Position numbers and translations under genes: made by a program. The notes beneath the pieces are model-generated. The model made no database searches. It was given only the letters and a program-made list of their open reading frames with translations, and was not told the DNA's origin. From Dehalococcoidia bacterium (GTDB lineage Bacteria; Chloroflexota; Dehalococcoidia; Dehalococcoidales; UBA3254), in the NCBI GenBank assembly GCA_030691835.1, contig JAUYDO010000198.1, positions 1-9,553 on the forward strand: a stretch of DNA of 9,553 bases, given 5' to 3'. Shown piece by piece: positions 1 to 7,252 of the stretch (the stretch's first letter is position 1; each line of letters starts with the position of its first letter).

Positions 1-961
1 CGGCTGGAGAAGCATCTTTGCGATAAATGTCCCGGCAGGGATGATAATAATACTGCTCACTATCCTGAAGATAAAGGGCGACTGGGCTGAGAAAAAGGGC
101 GAAAAATTTGACCTTCCCGGTTCGGCAATCTACGGCCTGACCGTCACATTGCTGATGTACGGTTTTTCTATGTTGCCATCGCTAACCGGCGCCATATTGA
201 TACTGGGAGGAATAATCGGAGTGCTGACATTTATCAAGTGGGAAAACAGGGTATCAAACCCGATGGTGGACATCAGGCTCTTCATACACAACAAGGCGTT
301 TGCCTTCTCTAATTTAGCCGCCTTGCTGAACTACAGTGCCACTTACTCGGTAATCTTCCTGATGAGCCTGTACCTCCAGTACGTAAAAGGGCTTAGCGCC
401 GAAAAAGCCGGCTTAATCATGATTACCCAGCCTATTATACAAGCCATCGTCACTCCGCTTGCGGGCAGGCTGTCAGATAAAATAGAACCCAGAATAGTGG
501 CCTCAACAGGTATGGCTATCACCTCCCTGGGGTTGTTTTTGCTGTTCGGTTTTCTGAATGAAAGCACCTCACCGCCGCAGATTATAGCCTTTTTGCTAAT
601 CCTCGGTCTGGGCTTCGCCCTGTTCTCTTCCCCAAACACCAACGCAATTATGAGCTCAGTCAAACCGGGGAACTATGGCTTAGCCGGGGCAACAATGAAC
701 ACAATGAGGTCAACGGGGCAGATGCTCAGCATGGGCATCACTATGCTGCTGTTCGCCGTATACATGGGACCGGTGATAATTAGACCCGAATATTACCCGT
801 CCTTCTTGACCGCCACAAAGTTGGCGTTTGCTGTCTCTGCAACCCTGTGTTTCGCCGGCATATTCGCTTCTCTTGCCCGCGGCAACATCAGAGCCGACGC
901 TGGTAAAGCAAACGGCAATGCCTCCACCGCTACGCCAGCCACGGAAAAGGGCAAAAGCTGA
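1..961 (+). CDS. DHA2-type MFS transporter, C-terminal part (5' truncated by window edge)
   Basis: This is the C-terminal part of a major facilitator superfamily exporter of the DHA2 (EmrB/QacA-like, 14-helix) drug:H+ antiporter type, an inner-membrane protein. The reading frame is open from the first complete codon at base 2, and the visible protein begins GWRSIFAINVPAG. That is the conserved DHA2 sequence near the middle of the protein, so the true start lies upstream; the ATG at 41 is an internal Met. About 319 residues remain, with several hydrophobic segments and the loop motif AGRLSDKIEPR. The last ~35 residues are a polar tail rich in Ala, Thr and Lys. Its TGA stop overlaps the ATG of the next gene by one base, which suggests translational coupling. 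The family is clear; the substrate is not. DHA2 members often export drugs or other amphiphiles, but that is only family knowledge. Confidence 0.88.
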   Translation, partial: GWRSIFAINVPAGMIIILLTILKIKGDWAEKKGEKFDLPGSAIYGLTVTLLMYGFSMLPSLTGAILILGGIIGVLTFIKWENRVSNPMVDIRLFIHNKAFAFSNLAALLNYSATYSVIFLMSLYLQYVKGLSAEKAGLIMITQPIIQAIVTPLAGRLSDKIEPRIVASTGMAITSLGLFLLFGFLNESTSPPQIIAFLLILGLGFALFSSPNTNAIMSSVKPGNYGLAGATMNTMRSTGQMLSMGITMLLFAVYMGPVIIRPEYYPSFLTATKLAFAVSATLCFAGIFASLARGNIRADAGKANGNASTATPATEKGKS

Positions 962-2217
962 TGTCTCATAGGTCAGCGAACCCCGGTTTCTTCTACGGCT
1001 ACATAATAGTGACGGCGGGCTTCTTTGTCTGGCTGGTGGGCTGGGGCATAAATCAAACCTTCGGTGTATTCTATAAACCTCTTCTGGCAGAGTTCGGCTG
1101 GGGGCGCGCCGAAACGGTGCTGGCTTATTCCATTGTACCCCTTTCCCAGGCATTTCTATCAGTGGGGATGGGCTGGCTGGTTGACAGACTCGGACCGCAG
1201 AAAGTAGTGCCGATTTTCGGGTCGTTCCTCGGAATATCGTTCATATTAATGTCGCGCATCGACTACCTGTGGCAGCTTTACTTGCTTTATGCCCTGGCGG
1301 CTGTCGGTTTCAGCACCGCCTCGGCACCGGTAATGGCAACCATAGCCAGGTGGTTCGTCAAGAGGCGGACACTGATGACCGGCATCGTTCAGGCGGGCGT
1401 GGGATTAGGCGGGTTCATTTTCGCCCCCTTTACCGGCTGGTTAATCAGCAACTGGAGCTGGCGCACCGGCTATCAGGTGCTGGGTATTATTTCCCTGGTT
1501 GGCATAATCGGCGCCGGACTGCTTCTCAGACGCTCCCCGCAGGATATAGGACAACTGCCAGACGGGGCTAAGGAAATCCCTGCACCGGCGGAGAAGGGAC
1601 ATGGCGCAAGCCAGCAAACAGTCGGGTTTTCACTGCGGGAAGCACTCAAGACCCGGCAGTTCTGGATTATAGGCGGGATATTCTTCAGCTTTGGTTTCTG
1701 CCGCTCTACCTTTCTGCCACACATCGCCGCTCATGTGCAGGACCTGGGATTCTCTCTGGCTGACGGCGCCAATGTGGTGGCAGCCCTCACCATGTCAAGC
1801 ATCCTGGGCAGACTGTGGATGGGCTGGCTGTCCAACCGCACCGCCTTCATAATAAGCTTTGCCATAACCGCTCTTGCCCTGGGCTGGGGCTTAATAGCCA
1901 GCGACCTGCGGGGGCTATACCTGTTCGCCGTCGTCTTCGGCTTCGCCTGGGGAGCACAGGCTGTGCTGAGGTTCACCACCGCTGCCGAGGCGTTCGGTTT
2001 GGTTTCGATAGGTCTCATAATGGGGGTCTTCGGCTTCGCTGAAGCCGGAGCGTCAGCCTTCGGCTCTTACTTCGGGGGCTTCGTCTACGACACCTTTGGC
2101 GGCTATCAGGTAGCCTTCTATATGGGCATAGCAATTTCCATCGCTGGCATAGTACTCGCCTGGCAACTGAGACCCGTCTCTCTGACTAAGAAGGTTAGCG
2201 GTACAGAGACCGGCTGA
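961..2217 (+). CDS. MFS transporter, MCT/OFA-like 12-helix permease, paralogue 1
   Basis: A 418-residue polytopic membrane protein of the major facilitator superfamily, the usual length for a 12-helix permease. The N-terminus (GFFYGYIIVTAGFFVW, from residue 9) is the first helix. The MFS motif-A-like loop GWLVDRLGPQK sits at residues 71-81 between helices 2 and 3. A second version (GRLWMGWLSNR) lies at the matching place in the C-terminal half. A polar central loop around residues 195-220 separates the halves. The pattern resembles the monocarboxylate/oxalate-formate (MCT/OFA) branch, so an organic anion is a plausible substrate, but no substrate residue can be identified. The ATG overlaps the preceding stop by one base (TGATG), and its own TGA overlaps the next ATG in the same way. 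It is a clear paralogue of the next gene. Confidence 0.9.
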   Translation: MSHRSANPGFFYGYIIVTAGFFVWLVGWGINQTFGVFYKPLLAEFGWGRAETVLAYSIVPLSQAFLSVGMGWLVDRLGPQKVVPIFGSFLGISFILMSRIDYLWQLYLLYALAAVGFSTASAPVMATIARWFVKRRTLMTGIVQAGVGLGGFIFAPFTGWLISNWSWRTGYQVLGIISLVGIIGAGLLLRRSPQDIGQLPDGAKEIPAPAEKGHGASQQTVGFSLREALKTRQFWIIGGIFFSFGFCRSTFLPHIAAHVQDLGFSLADGANVVAALTMSSILGRLWMGWLSNRTAFIISFAITALALGWGLIASDLRGLYLFAVVFGFAWGAQAVLRFTTAAEAFGLVSIGLIMGVFGFAEAGASAFGSYFGGFVYDTFGGYQVAFYMGIAISIAGIVLAWQLRPVSLTKKVSGTETG

Positions 2218-3461
2218 TGACAAACACACCCGAAAAGCCAGGGATTTACTATGGTTATATCATAATTGCCGCCGGGTTCTGGATATGGCTTATCGGCTAC
2301 GGCACCACGGCGACTTTCAGCGTATTCCTTAAGCCGATGCTGGCAGAGTTCGGCTGGAGCCGCGGCGAAACGGCTCTCGCCCTCTCTATGGCTGTCATAG
2401 TACAGGCATTCCTTGCCATAGCCATGGGATGGCTTACAGATAAACTAGGACCAAGGCTGGTACTGATGACCTTCGGCTCCTTGCTTGGAATCGGCTACCT
2501 GCTCATATCAGTGGTTCAAGCCCTCTGGCAGTTCCAGCTTGACTTCGCCATCCTCATAGCTATCGGATTGAGCACACTTAGCGTCCCCGGGATGGCTACC
2601 ATATCCCGCTGGTTCACCAGAAGACGCGCTTTGATGATAGGCATCGTCCAGGCAGGCGGAGGCATAGGTGGACTGATTTACGCCCCTTTCGTGGGCTGGC
2701 TCATCTCGGTAAACGGCTGGCGCTTTGGCTACCTGGTTATGGGAGCAATCACCCTGGTAGGCATTTTAGTAGCCGGCTCATTTCTCAGACGAGACCCCGC
2801 TTACGGACAAAAAGTCCCGTATGTGGCGACGGACGTGATACCGTATGAAATCAAGACCCAGGAACCTGACGCACAGACCAGGGGTCTTTCGCTGAAGCAG
2901 GCAATCCGCACCAGCCAGTTCTGGATGCTTGCCGCAATGAACCTGACACTGGGCTTCTGCCGTACTACATTCCTCGCCCACACTGCGGCTTACGTGCAAG
3001 ACCTGGGATTCTCGCTCGCTAGTGGTGCCAATGTGGTCGCCGTCATCATGGCATCCACCGTCATCGGCAGAGTTGGTATGGGCAGAGTCGGAGACAGGAT
3101 TGGCAATAAAAGAGCCTATATCATCGGTTTTGTCGCCACGCTGGTGAGCTTGATATGGTTAATGATAGCCCGCGACCTGTGGGGGCTGTACCTGTTTGCA
3201 CTGGCTTTTGGCTTCGGCTGGGGAGCACAGAGTGTGCTCCGGTTCGCCCTGGCTTCGGAAGCCTTCGGACTCGCATCGGTTGGGCTGGTGTTCGGCTCTT
3301 TGACGTTCGCGGAGGCTATCGCCGGCAGTCTTGGCTCGTATTTCGCTGGCTATATTTATGATTCGGTGGGGAGCTACGAGCCGGTGTTCGGGATAGGAAT
3401 AGCCCTTTCCATTATGGGTATCATACTGGCATGGCGACTGAAGCCCATCAAGAAGCTATAA
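2217..3461 (+). CDS. MFS transporter, MCT/OFA-like 12-helix permease, paralogue 2
   Basis: A 414-residue MFS permease of the same family as the gene before it, in the inner membrane. The two align without gaps over the N-terminal region: 26 of the 42 residues at positions 9-50 are identical by eye, and motif A (GWLTDKLGPR, residues 71-80) is in the same register. The C-terminal halves share strings such as FGWGAQSVLRF versus FAWGAQAVLRF. The central loop (about 190-225) and the extreme ends differ most. This is the expected result of an old tandem duplication followed by divergence, perhaps for different substrates. The start ATG is fixed by the one-base TGATG overlap. It is the last gene of the MFS run and is followed by a 200-base spacer with no evident terminator hairpin. 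The substrate is unknown. Confidence 0.9.
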   Translation: MTNTPEKPGIYYGYIIIAAGFWIWLIGYGTTATFSVFLKPMLAEFGWSRGETALALSMAVIVQAFLAIAMGWLTDKLGPRLVLMTFGSLLGIGYLLISVVQALWQFQLDFAILIAIGLSTLSVPGMATISRWFTRRRALMIGIVQAGGGIGGLIYAPFVGWLISVNGWRFGYLVMGAITLVGILVAGSFLRRDPAYGQKVPYVATDVIPYEIKTQEPDAQTRGLSLKQAIRTSQFWMLAAMNLTLGFCRTTFLAHTAAYVQDLGFSLASGANVVAVIMASTVIGRVGMGRVGDRIGNKRAYIIGFVATLVSLIWLMIARDLWGLYLFALAFGFGWGAQSVLRFALASEAFGLASVGLVFGSLTFAEAIAGSLGSYFAGYIYDSVGSYEPVFGIGIALSIMGIILAWRLKPIKKL

Positions 3462-3501
3462 GCTATAAGACTACCTATGAAAAAACTGACTGCTAATGTA
3501 T

Positions 3502-3530
3502 TTGACAACAATCCACTTTCTCACTACAAT
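3502..3530 (+). promoter_or_regulatory. Predicted sigma70-type promoter P1 for the hydrogenase operon
   Basis: A perfect -35 box TTGACA (3502-3507) is separated by exactly 17 bases from TACAAT (3525-3530), one mismatch from the -10 consensus. It lies in the non-coding spacer and points at the hydrogenase genes. Transcription would start near 3537, giving a leader of about 125 nucleotides. This is a sequence match only; the start site has not been mapped. Confidence 0.65.
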
Positions 3531-3571
3531 TCCCATGGTTCATTCGGGCAATAATCGCATATGTCCAAAAA

Positions 3572-3600
3572 TTGCACACCCATCATGTAATGGCTATAAT
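3572..3600 (+). promoter_or_regulatory. Predicted sigma70-type promoter P2 for the hydrogenase operon
   Basis: A perfect -10 box TATAAT (3595-3600) is preceded, at the optimal 17-base spacing, by TTGCAC (3572-3577), which keeps the TTG core of the -35 box. Transcription would start near 3607, giving a leader of about 55 nucleotides. It lies 70 bases downstream of P1, so the pair form a tandem arrangement. One may be the regulated promoter, but no operator can be assigned. Confidence 0.55.
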
Positions 3601-3661
3601 AAGGTTAGTGCGCCCAAGTACTATGCAATCCCGCCATAAAATGATGAGAAAGGGGGAATAG

Positions 3662-4642
3662 ATGGCAAAACCAAAAGTGGCTTTCTACTGGTGCGCTTCG
3701 TGCGGCGGCTGTGAAGAAGCGGTTCTTGACATCAATGAGACCATCCTCAAGGTGGCGGAAGCAGTGGAGCTTGTCCTCTGGCCCGTAGCCCTGGACTTCA
3801 AGAAAAAGGACATAGAAGCGATGAAGGACGGCGAGATAGCCGTCAGCTTCATCAATGGCTCGGTTAGGCTCGATGAGCAGGAGGAGTGGGTCAAGCTCCT
3901 GAGAAAGAAATCAGGGCTAATCGTCGCCTTCGGCGCCTGCGCTCACCTCGGCGGTATACCCGGATTGGGCAACTTCTGTACCAAAGAGACAATCATCAAT
4001 AGAGCATACAAAGAGGTGCCGTCTCTGGACAATCCCAAAGGCGTGGTACCTCAGGTAAAGACAACGCTAAACGGGTATGAGCTTACACTGCCTGAGTTCT
4101 ATGACACCGTGAAGACCCTGGACCAGACCATACCCGTAGATTATTACCTCCCCGGATGCCCCCCGCCCCCCGACCTCATAGTGAACGCCGTGATGGCTAT
4201 CCTCAAGGGCGAACTGCCGCCAAAGGGCACCGTACTCGCCCCCAACAAAGCACTGTGTGACACCTGCCCCGTGAAGGACTCGAAACCGGAGAAACTGACA
4301 ATTACACAGCTAAAGAGACCGTATGAACTGAAGATTGACCCGGATAAGTGCATCCTGGCTCAGGGCGTATTCTGTTACGGACCAGCCACGCGCTCCGGCT
4401 GCGGCGAGACCTGCATCAGAGCCAACATGCCGTGCCGCGGCTGTTTCGGTCCCGTTGACGGCGTGGTAGACCAGGGAGCCAAAGCCCTCTCCATGCTGGC
4501 GTCCATAATGGGAGTCGACGGCGAAGAGAAGATGTCCGATGAGGATGTCAAGAAACTTGTAAGCCAGATTGTTGACCCGGCTGGAACATTCTACAGGTAC
4601 AGCCTTCCCTCGTCCCTGCTCAGGAGAAAGAGAATAGCGTAG
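3662..4642 (+). CDS. mvhG: Group 3c [NiFe] hydrogenase small subunit (MvhG/VhuG-like)
   Basis: The 326-residue small, electron-transfer subunit of a cytoplasmic F420-non-reducing (Mvh/Vhu-type) hydrogenase. It carries Fe-S clusters that take electrons from the NiFe site in the large subunit. The proximal-cluster cysteines are visible: C14 and C17 in WCASCGGCEEAVLD, C93 in GACAHLGGIPG, and C166 in LPGCPPPPD. The C-terminal part has more cysteines for the medial and distal clusters (C199/C202 and the group around CYGPATRSGCGETC and CRGCFGP). There is no twin-arginine signal peptide, which fits a cytoplasmic enzyme. The start is supported by AGGGGG at 3651-3656, five bases before the ATG. It is the first gene of the operon, downstream of two predicted promoters, and the large-subunit gene follows after 9 bases. 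An extra Cys (C11) sits just before the proximal motif. Confidence 0.93.
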   Translation: MAKPKVAFYWCASCGGCEEAVLDINETILKVAEAVELVLWPVALDFKKKDIEAMKDGEIAVSFINGSVRLDEQEEWVKLLRKKSGLIVAFGACAHLGGIPGLGNFCTKETIINRAYKEVPSLDNPKGVVPQVKTTLNGYELTLPEFYDTVKTLDQTIPVDYYLPGCPPPPDLIVNAVMAILKGELPPKGTVLAPNKALCDTCPVKDSKPEKLTITQLKRPYELKIDPDKCILAQGVFCYGPATRSGCGETCIRANMPCRGCFGPVDGVVDQGAKALSMLASIMGVDGEEKMSDEDVKKLVSQIVDPAGTFYRYSLPSSLLRRKRIA

Positions 4643-4651
4643 GAGGATATT

Positions 4652-6106
4652 GTGAGAAGGATAACCATAGACCCCATTACCCGGCTTGAAGGTCATGGCA
4701 AGATAGAGATTTTCCTCAACGACCAGGGTGAGGTTGACAAAGCTATTTTACAGATACCCGAACTGCGTGGATTCGAGAAGTTCTGCGAGGGCAGACCGGC
4801 AGAGGAGATGCCAAGAATAACCACCATGATATGCGGCGTGTGTCCCACCGCCCACCACATGGCGGCGACCAAGGCGCTGGATGACCTCTGGAAGGTAGAG
4901 CCGACCTCTACGGCAAAGAAGATAAGAGAGCTAATGTATTCCGCCTTCTTTGTGGAAGACCACCTTCTGCACTTCTTCTTCCTCGGAGGTCCGGACTTCG
5001 TGGTGGGACCGACCGCCCCGGCAGGGGAGAGAAACGTGCTCGGCGTTATCGCCAAGGCGGGTCTGGAAGTCGGCGGCAAGGTCATTGATACACGCAAGAG
5101 ACTGCGCCAGATACTGAGGACTATCGGCGGAAAACCCATTCATCCGACCATGGGCTTGCCCGGCGGCGTATCCAAAAGACTCACCGAAGAAGACAGAAAG
5201 ATGATTCTTGACACCGCCCAGGCGGCGGTCGAGTTCACCAAATTCACCCTGGGGCTCTTCGACGACATAGTGCTCAAGAACAAGGACTATGTTGACCTGA
5301 TTGTAGGCGATATCTACAAGCACAAGACCTACTACATGGGTCTCGTAGACAAGAATAACAGGGTCAACTTCTATGACGGGGATATAAGGGTAGTCGACAC
5401 CAACGGTAAGGAGTTCGCCAAGTTCAAGGGTCAGCAGTACCTCGACCACATCAAGGAGCACGTCGAGCCCTGGTCCTATGTCAAGTTCAACTATCTCAAA
5501 AACGTTGGCTGGAAGGGCTTTGTGGACGGGCAGGACAGCGGTATCTACCGTGTCGCTCCGTTAGCTCGCCTGAACGCCGCCGACGGCATGGCGACGCCAG
5601 CCGCCCAGGAAGCCTATGAGAAGATGTTCAAGGTTCTCGGCAAGCCGGCTCATCAGACGCTGGGTATGCACTGGGCGAGACTCGTCGAAGCCCTTTACGC
5701 GGCGGAGCGACTGCTGGAGCTTGCCAGAGACCCCGAGATAACTTCACCCGATATAGTCAACATACCCACCAGGACGCCGAAGGAGGGCGTGGGCGTGGTT
5801 GAAGCGCCGAGGGGCACCCTGTTGCACCACTACCAGACAGACGACAAAGGTATCCTGACCGGCGTCAACCTGATTGTGGCTACCCAGAACAACGCCGCCC
5901 CCATCTGGATGTCAATAGAGAAAGCCGCCAAATCCCTCATCCATAAGGGTCAGGTTTCGGACGGTATTCTGAACATGATTGAGATGGCATTCAGAGCTTA
6001 CGACCCGTGTCACGCCTGCGCAACTCACTCACTGCCGGGCAGAATGCCTCTTGAAGTAAGCGTTTATGATGCTCGGGGCGCTCTGGTGAAGACCCTGCGC
6101 AGATAA
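4652..6106 (+). CDS. mvhA: Group 3c [NiFe] hydrogenase large (catalytic) subunit (MvhA/VhuA-like)
   Basis: The 484-residue catalytic subunit that would bind the NiFe(CN)2CO centre and split H2 reversibly in the cytoplasm. The N-terminal motif RLEGHG (residues 11-16) supplies the conserved Glu13. The L1 nickel-binding motif is ICGVCPTAHH with C61 and C64. The L2 motif is DPCHACATH with C453, C456 and H459 near the C-terminus. All four nickel ligands are Cys codons, so this is not a selenocysteine enzyme. The 25 residues after H459 match the C-terminal peptide normally removed by a maturation protease, and such a protease is encoded two genes downstream. The start is GTG. An AGGAGG (4641-4646) that overlaps the small-subunit stop codon lies five bases upstream, which strongly supports this start and coupled translation. 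Confidence 0.95.
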   Translation: MRRITIDPITRLEGHGKIEIFLNDQGEVDKAILQIPELRGFEKFCEGRPAEEMPRITTMICGVCPTAHHMAATKALDDLWKVEPTSTAKKIRELMYSAFFVEDHLLHFFFLGGPDFVVGPTAPAGERNVLGVIAKAGLEVGGKVIDTRKRLRQILRTIGGKPIHPTMGLPGGVSKRLTEEDRKMILDTAQAAVEFTKFTLGLFDDIVLKNKDYVDLIVGDIYKHKTYYMGLVDKNNRVNFYDGDIRVVDTNGKEFAKFKGQQYLDHIKEHVEPWSYVKFNYLKNVGWKGFVDGQDSGIYRVAPLARLNAADGMATPAAQEAYEKMFKVLGKPAHQTLGMHWARLVEALYAAERLLELARDPEITSPDIVNIPTRTPKEGVGVVEAPRGTLLHHYQTDDKGILTGVNLIVATQNNAAPIWMSIEKAAKSLIHKGQVSDGILNMIEMAFRAYDPCHACATHSLPGRMPLEVSVYDARGALVKTLRR

Positions 6107-6119
6107 GGAGATGTAGCAG

Positions 6120-6338
6120 ATGCGAGAAAAGGTAGAAGCAGCCATCGCCAAGATTAGACCTCACCTTCAGGCAGATGGTGGAGACGTGGAGTTAGTGGAC
6201 GTGAAAGACGGTGAGGTCAGACTAAGGCTCACCGGCGCCTGTGCCGGCTGCCCCATGTCAACCATGACCCTGCGGCAGGGAATCGAGACGGTGCTCAGGC
6301 AGGAAGTCCCGGAAATCAAGAAGGTCGTCGCGGTATAA
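6120..6338 (+). CDS. NifU C-terminal domain-like Fe-S protein
   Basis: A 72-residue protein that is essentially a single NifU C-terminal (Nfu-type) domain. It has the family's N-terminal helix, the LQADGGDVELV motif (residues 16-26), and the cluster-binding pair C41-x-x-C44 in GACAGCPMSTMTL. Proteins of this type carry or transfer a [4Fe-4S] cluster, usually as a dimer bridging the two CxxC motifs. The AAGGAG at 6105-6110, overlapping the large-subunit stop, lies nine bases before the ATG. Placed between the catalytic subunit and its protease, it probably supplies clusters to the many Fe-S proteins encoded here, but that is inference from position. It could equally serve general Fe-S assembly. 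Confidence 0.9.
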   Translation: MREKVEAAIAKIRPHLQADGGDVELVDVKDGEVRLRLTGACAGCPMSTMTLRQGIETVLRQEVPEIKKVVAV

Positions 6339-6353
6339 GCTGTACATTGTGAA

Positions 6354-6803
6354 ATGAATACAATAGTCATGGGCATCGGCAACCCCATCCTCACCGATGA
6401 CGGGGTTGGAATCAGAGTTGCCCAGTTTATCAAGCAAGAAAAGCCTCACCTGGAAATAATAGAGACCTGCGAAGCCGGACTGGCTCTCCTTGACCACATG
6501 GTAGACTGCGATAGACTCGTAATTATAGACTCCATAAAAGTGGCGAAGGGAAAGCCGGGCGAGCTTTTCGAGCTTGAAATAAAGGACTTGAAGCCAACCA
6601 CAGATTTTTCGATGTCCCATGGTGTAGACCTCGCCGCCGCCTTTGAGGTGGGGAGGGGACTGGGATTCAGGATGCCACAGCACGTCAGTATCTACGCGGT
6701 GAACGTGAAAGACAACACGAACTTCGGCGAAGGATGCACCCGGGATATTGAGAAGAAGATACCGTTCATTGCCAGGCAAATTATTAGGAAGGAGAAGCTA
6801 TGA
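6354..6803 (+). CDS. [NiFe] hydrogenase maturation endopeptidase (HyaD/HycI/FrhD family)
   Basis: A 149-residue protease that checks nickel insertion and then removes the C-terminal peptide of the hydrogenase large subunit. The family signature GIGNPILTDDGVG is at residues 7-19. The three nickel-binding residues expected from the HybD family appear as D15, D59 (in IIDS) and H89 (in SHGVD). The likely substrate is the upstream MvhA-like subunit, with cleavage after H459 of its DPCxxCxxH motif. The ATG has only a weak Shine-Dalgarno, but there is no alternative start in frame in the 15-base gap, and the N-terminus begins directly with the expected beta strand. Its TGA overlaps the ATG of mvhD (ATGA). 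The exact subfamily name cannot be settled by eye. Confidence 0.93.
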   Translation: MNTIVMGIGNPILTDDGVGIRVAQFIKQEKPHLEIIETCEAGLALLDHMVDCDRLVIIDSIKVAKGKPGELFELEIKDLKPTTDFSMSHGVDLAAAFEVGRGLGFRMPQHVSIYAVNVKDNTNFGEGCTRDIEKKIPFIARQIIRKEKL

Positions 6804-7234
6804 GCAAAAACGGGTTTGAGCCCAAGATAGTGGTCTTCTGCTGTAACTGGTGTTCCTACGCCGGGGCTGACTTGGCAGGCATATCACGGCTGAAGATGAA
6901 GCCGCAGTTCAGGATTATCAGGACCATGTGCTCCGGCAGGGTGGACCCCGCTCTCGTCCTTTATGCCTTCAATAAGGGAGCCGATGGGGTGCTGGTAGCC
7001 GGATGCCACCCCGGTGACTGCCACTACGGCGCTGGCAACTATAAGGCCAGACGCAGGATGGCGATGCTGACCAACATGCTCACCCAGCTCGGCATTGAGC
7101 CGGCAAGATTGAGGCTGGAATGGATTTCGGCGTCCGAAGGACCGAAGTTCCAGAGCACGATAAACCAGTTCATCGACCAGATAACCCAGCTCGGACCTTT
7201 TAACAAGGCTAAAGAGGCGGTTGGAGCAAAATAG
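6800..7234 (+). CDS. mvhD: MvhD-type hydrogenase iron-sulfur (delta) subunit
   Basis: A 144-residue stand-alone MvhD protein. In methanogens this [2Fe-2S] subunit passes electrons from the MvhAG hydrogenase to the flavoprotein HdrA. Six cysteines are seen: C14, C15 and C18 (FCCNWC), C44 (MCSGRVD), C69 and C74 (GCHPGDC). The motifs GRVDP and GADGVLVAGC are typical of the family, and the length is normal. The ATG overlaps the protease stop by four bases (ATGA) and has AGGAG just upstream. It is followed by a protein holding two further MvhD-like domains, so the operon encodes three copies of this fold. No hdrA is seen in the window, so its partner is either the next protein or something encoded elsewhere. 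Confidence 0.93.
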   Translation: MSKNGFEPKIVVFCCNWCSYAGADLAGISRLKMKPQFRIIRTMCSGRVDPALVLYAFNKGADGVLVAGCHPGDCHYGAGNYKARRRMAMLTNMLTQLGIEPARLRLEWISASEGPKFQSTINQFIDQITQLGPFNKAKEAVGAK

Positions 7235-7240
7235 AGTAAA

Positions 7241-7246
7241 AGGGGG
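7241..7246 (+). promoter_or_regulatory. Shine-Dalgarno site deciding a TTG start
   Basis: AGGGGG lies six bases before the TTG at 7253 but 21 bases before the first in-frame ATG (7268). This favours TTG as the start of the duplicated ferredoxin-MvhD gene. The downstream ATG would shorten the protein by only five residues and would not touch the first cluster motif. Confidence 0.6.
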
Positions 7247-7252
7247 ATTGTT

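Noticed and set aside
3453..3470. Repeated AGCTATA at the end of the third MFS gene as a possible terminator
   Set aside because: The stem is only about four bases (AGCT-ATA-AGCT) and no U-tract follows. It is better seen as a chance short direct repeat across the stop codon.
3477..3554. Short ORF of 25 codons in the spacer, beginning MKKLTANVF
   Set aside because: It has no Shine-Dalgarno and spans both boxes of the predicted P1 promoter. Its length is what chance gives in this spacer.
3606..3623. Small hairpin TAGTGC / GTACTA with a six-base loop near the predicted P2 start
   Set aside because: It has six pairs including one G-U and no T-run. This is too weak to call a terminator or regulatory element without conservation data.
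3571..3629. Inverted pair ATTGCA (3571-3576) and TGCAAT (3624-3629) flanking promoter P2
   Set aside because: Six-base arms about 47 bases apart are likely by chance and match no operator I can name.
3641..3661. Six-codon ORF (MMRKGE, stop TAG) directly abutting the small-subunit ATG
   Set aside because: It could be a leader peptide, but it has no ribosome-binding site of its own, contains the binding site of the real gene, and carries no run of regulatory codons.
4931..5461. Long antisense open frame of 176 codons opposite the large subunit
   Set aside because: It runs antisense to a gene with full catalytic motifs, shows no recognisable protein features, and is explained by codon bias on the other strand. 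The same holds for the other antisense frames in the window.
6008..6022. Possible selenocysteine in the L2 nickel motif, as in some Vhu/Fru hydrogenases
   Set aside because: The motif codons are TGT (C453) and TGC (C456), and no in-frame TGA occurs in the gene.
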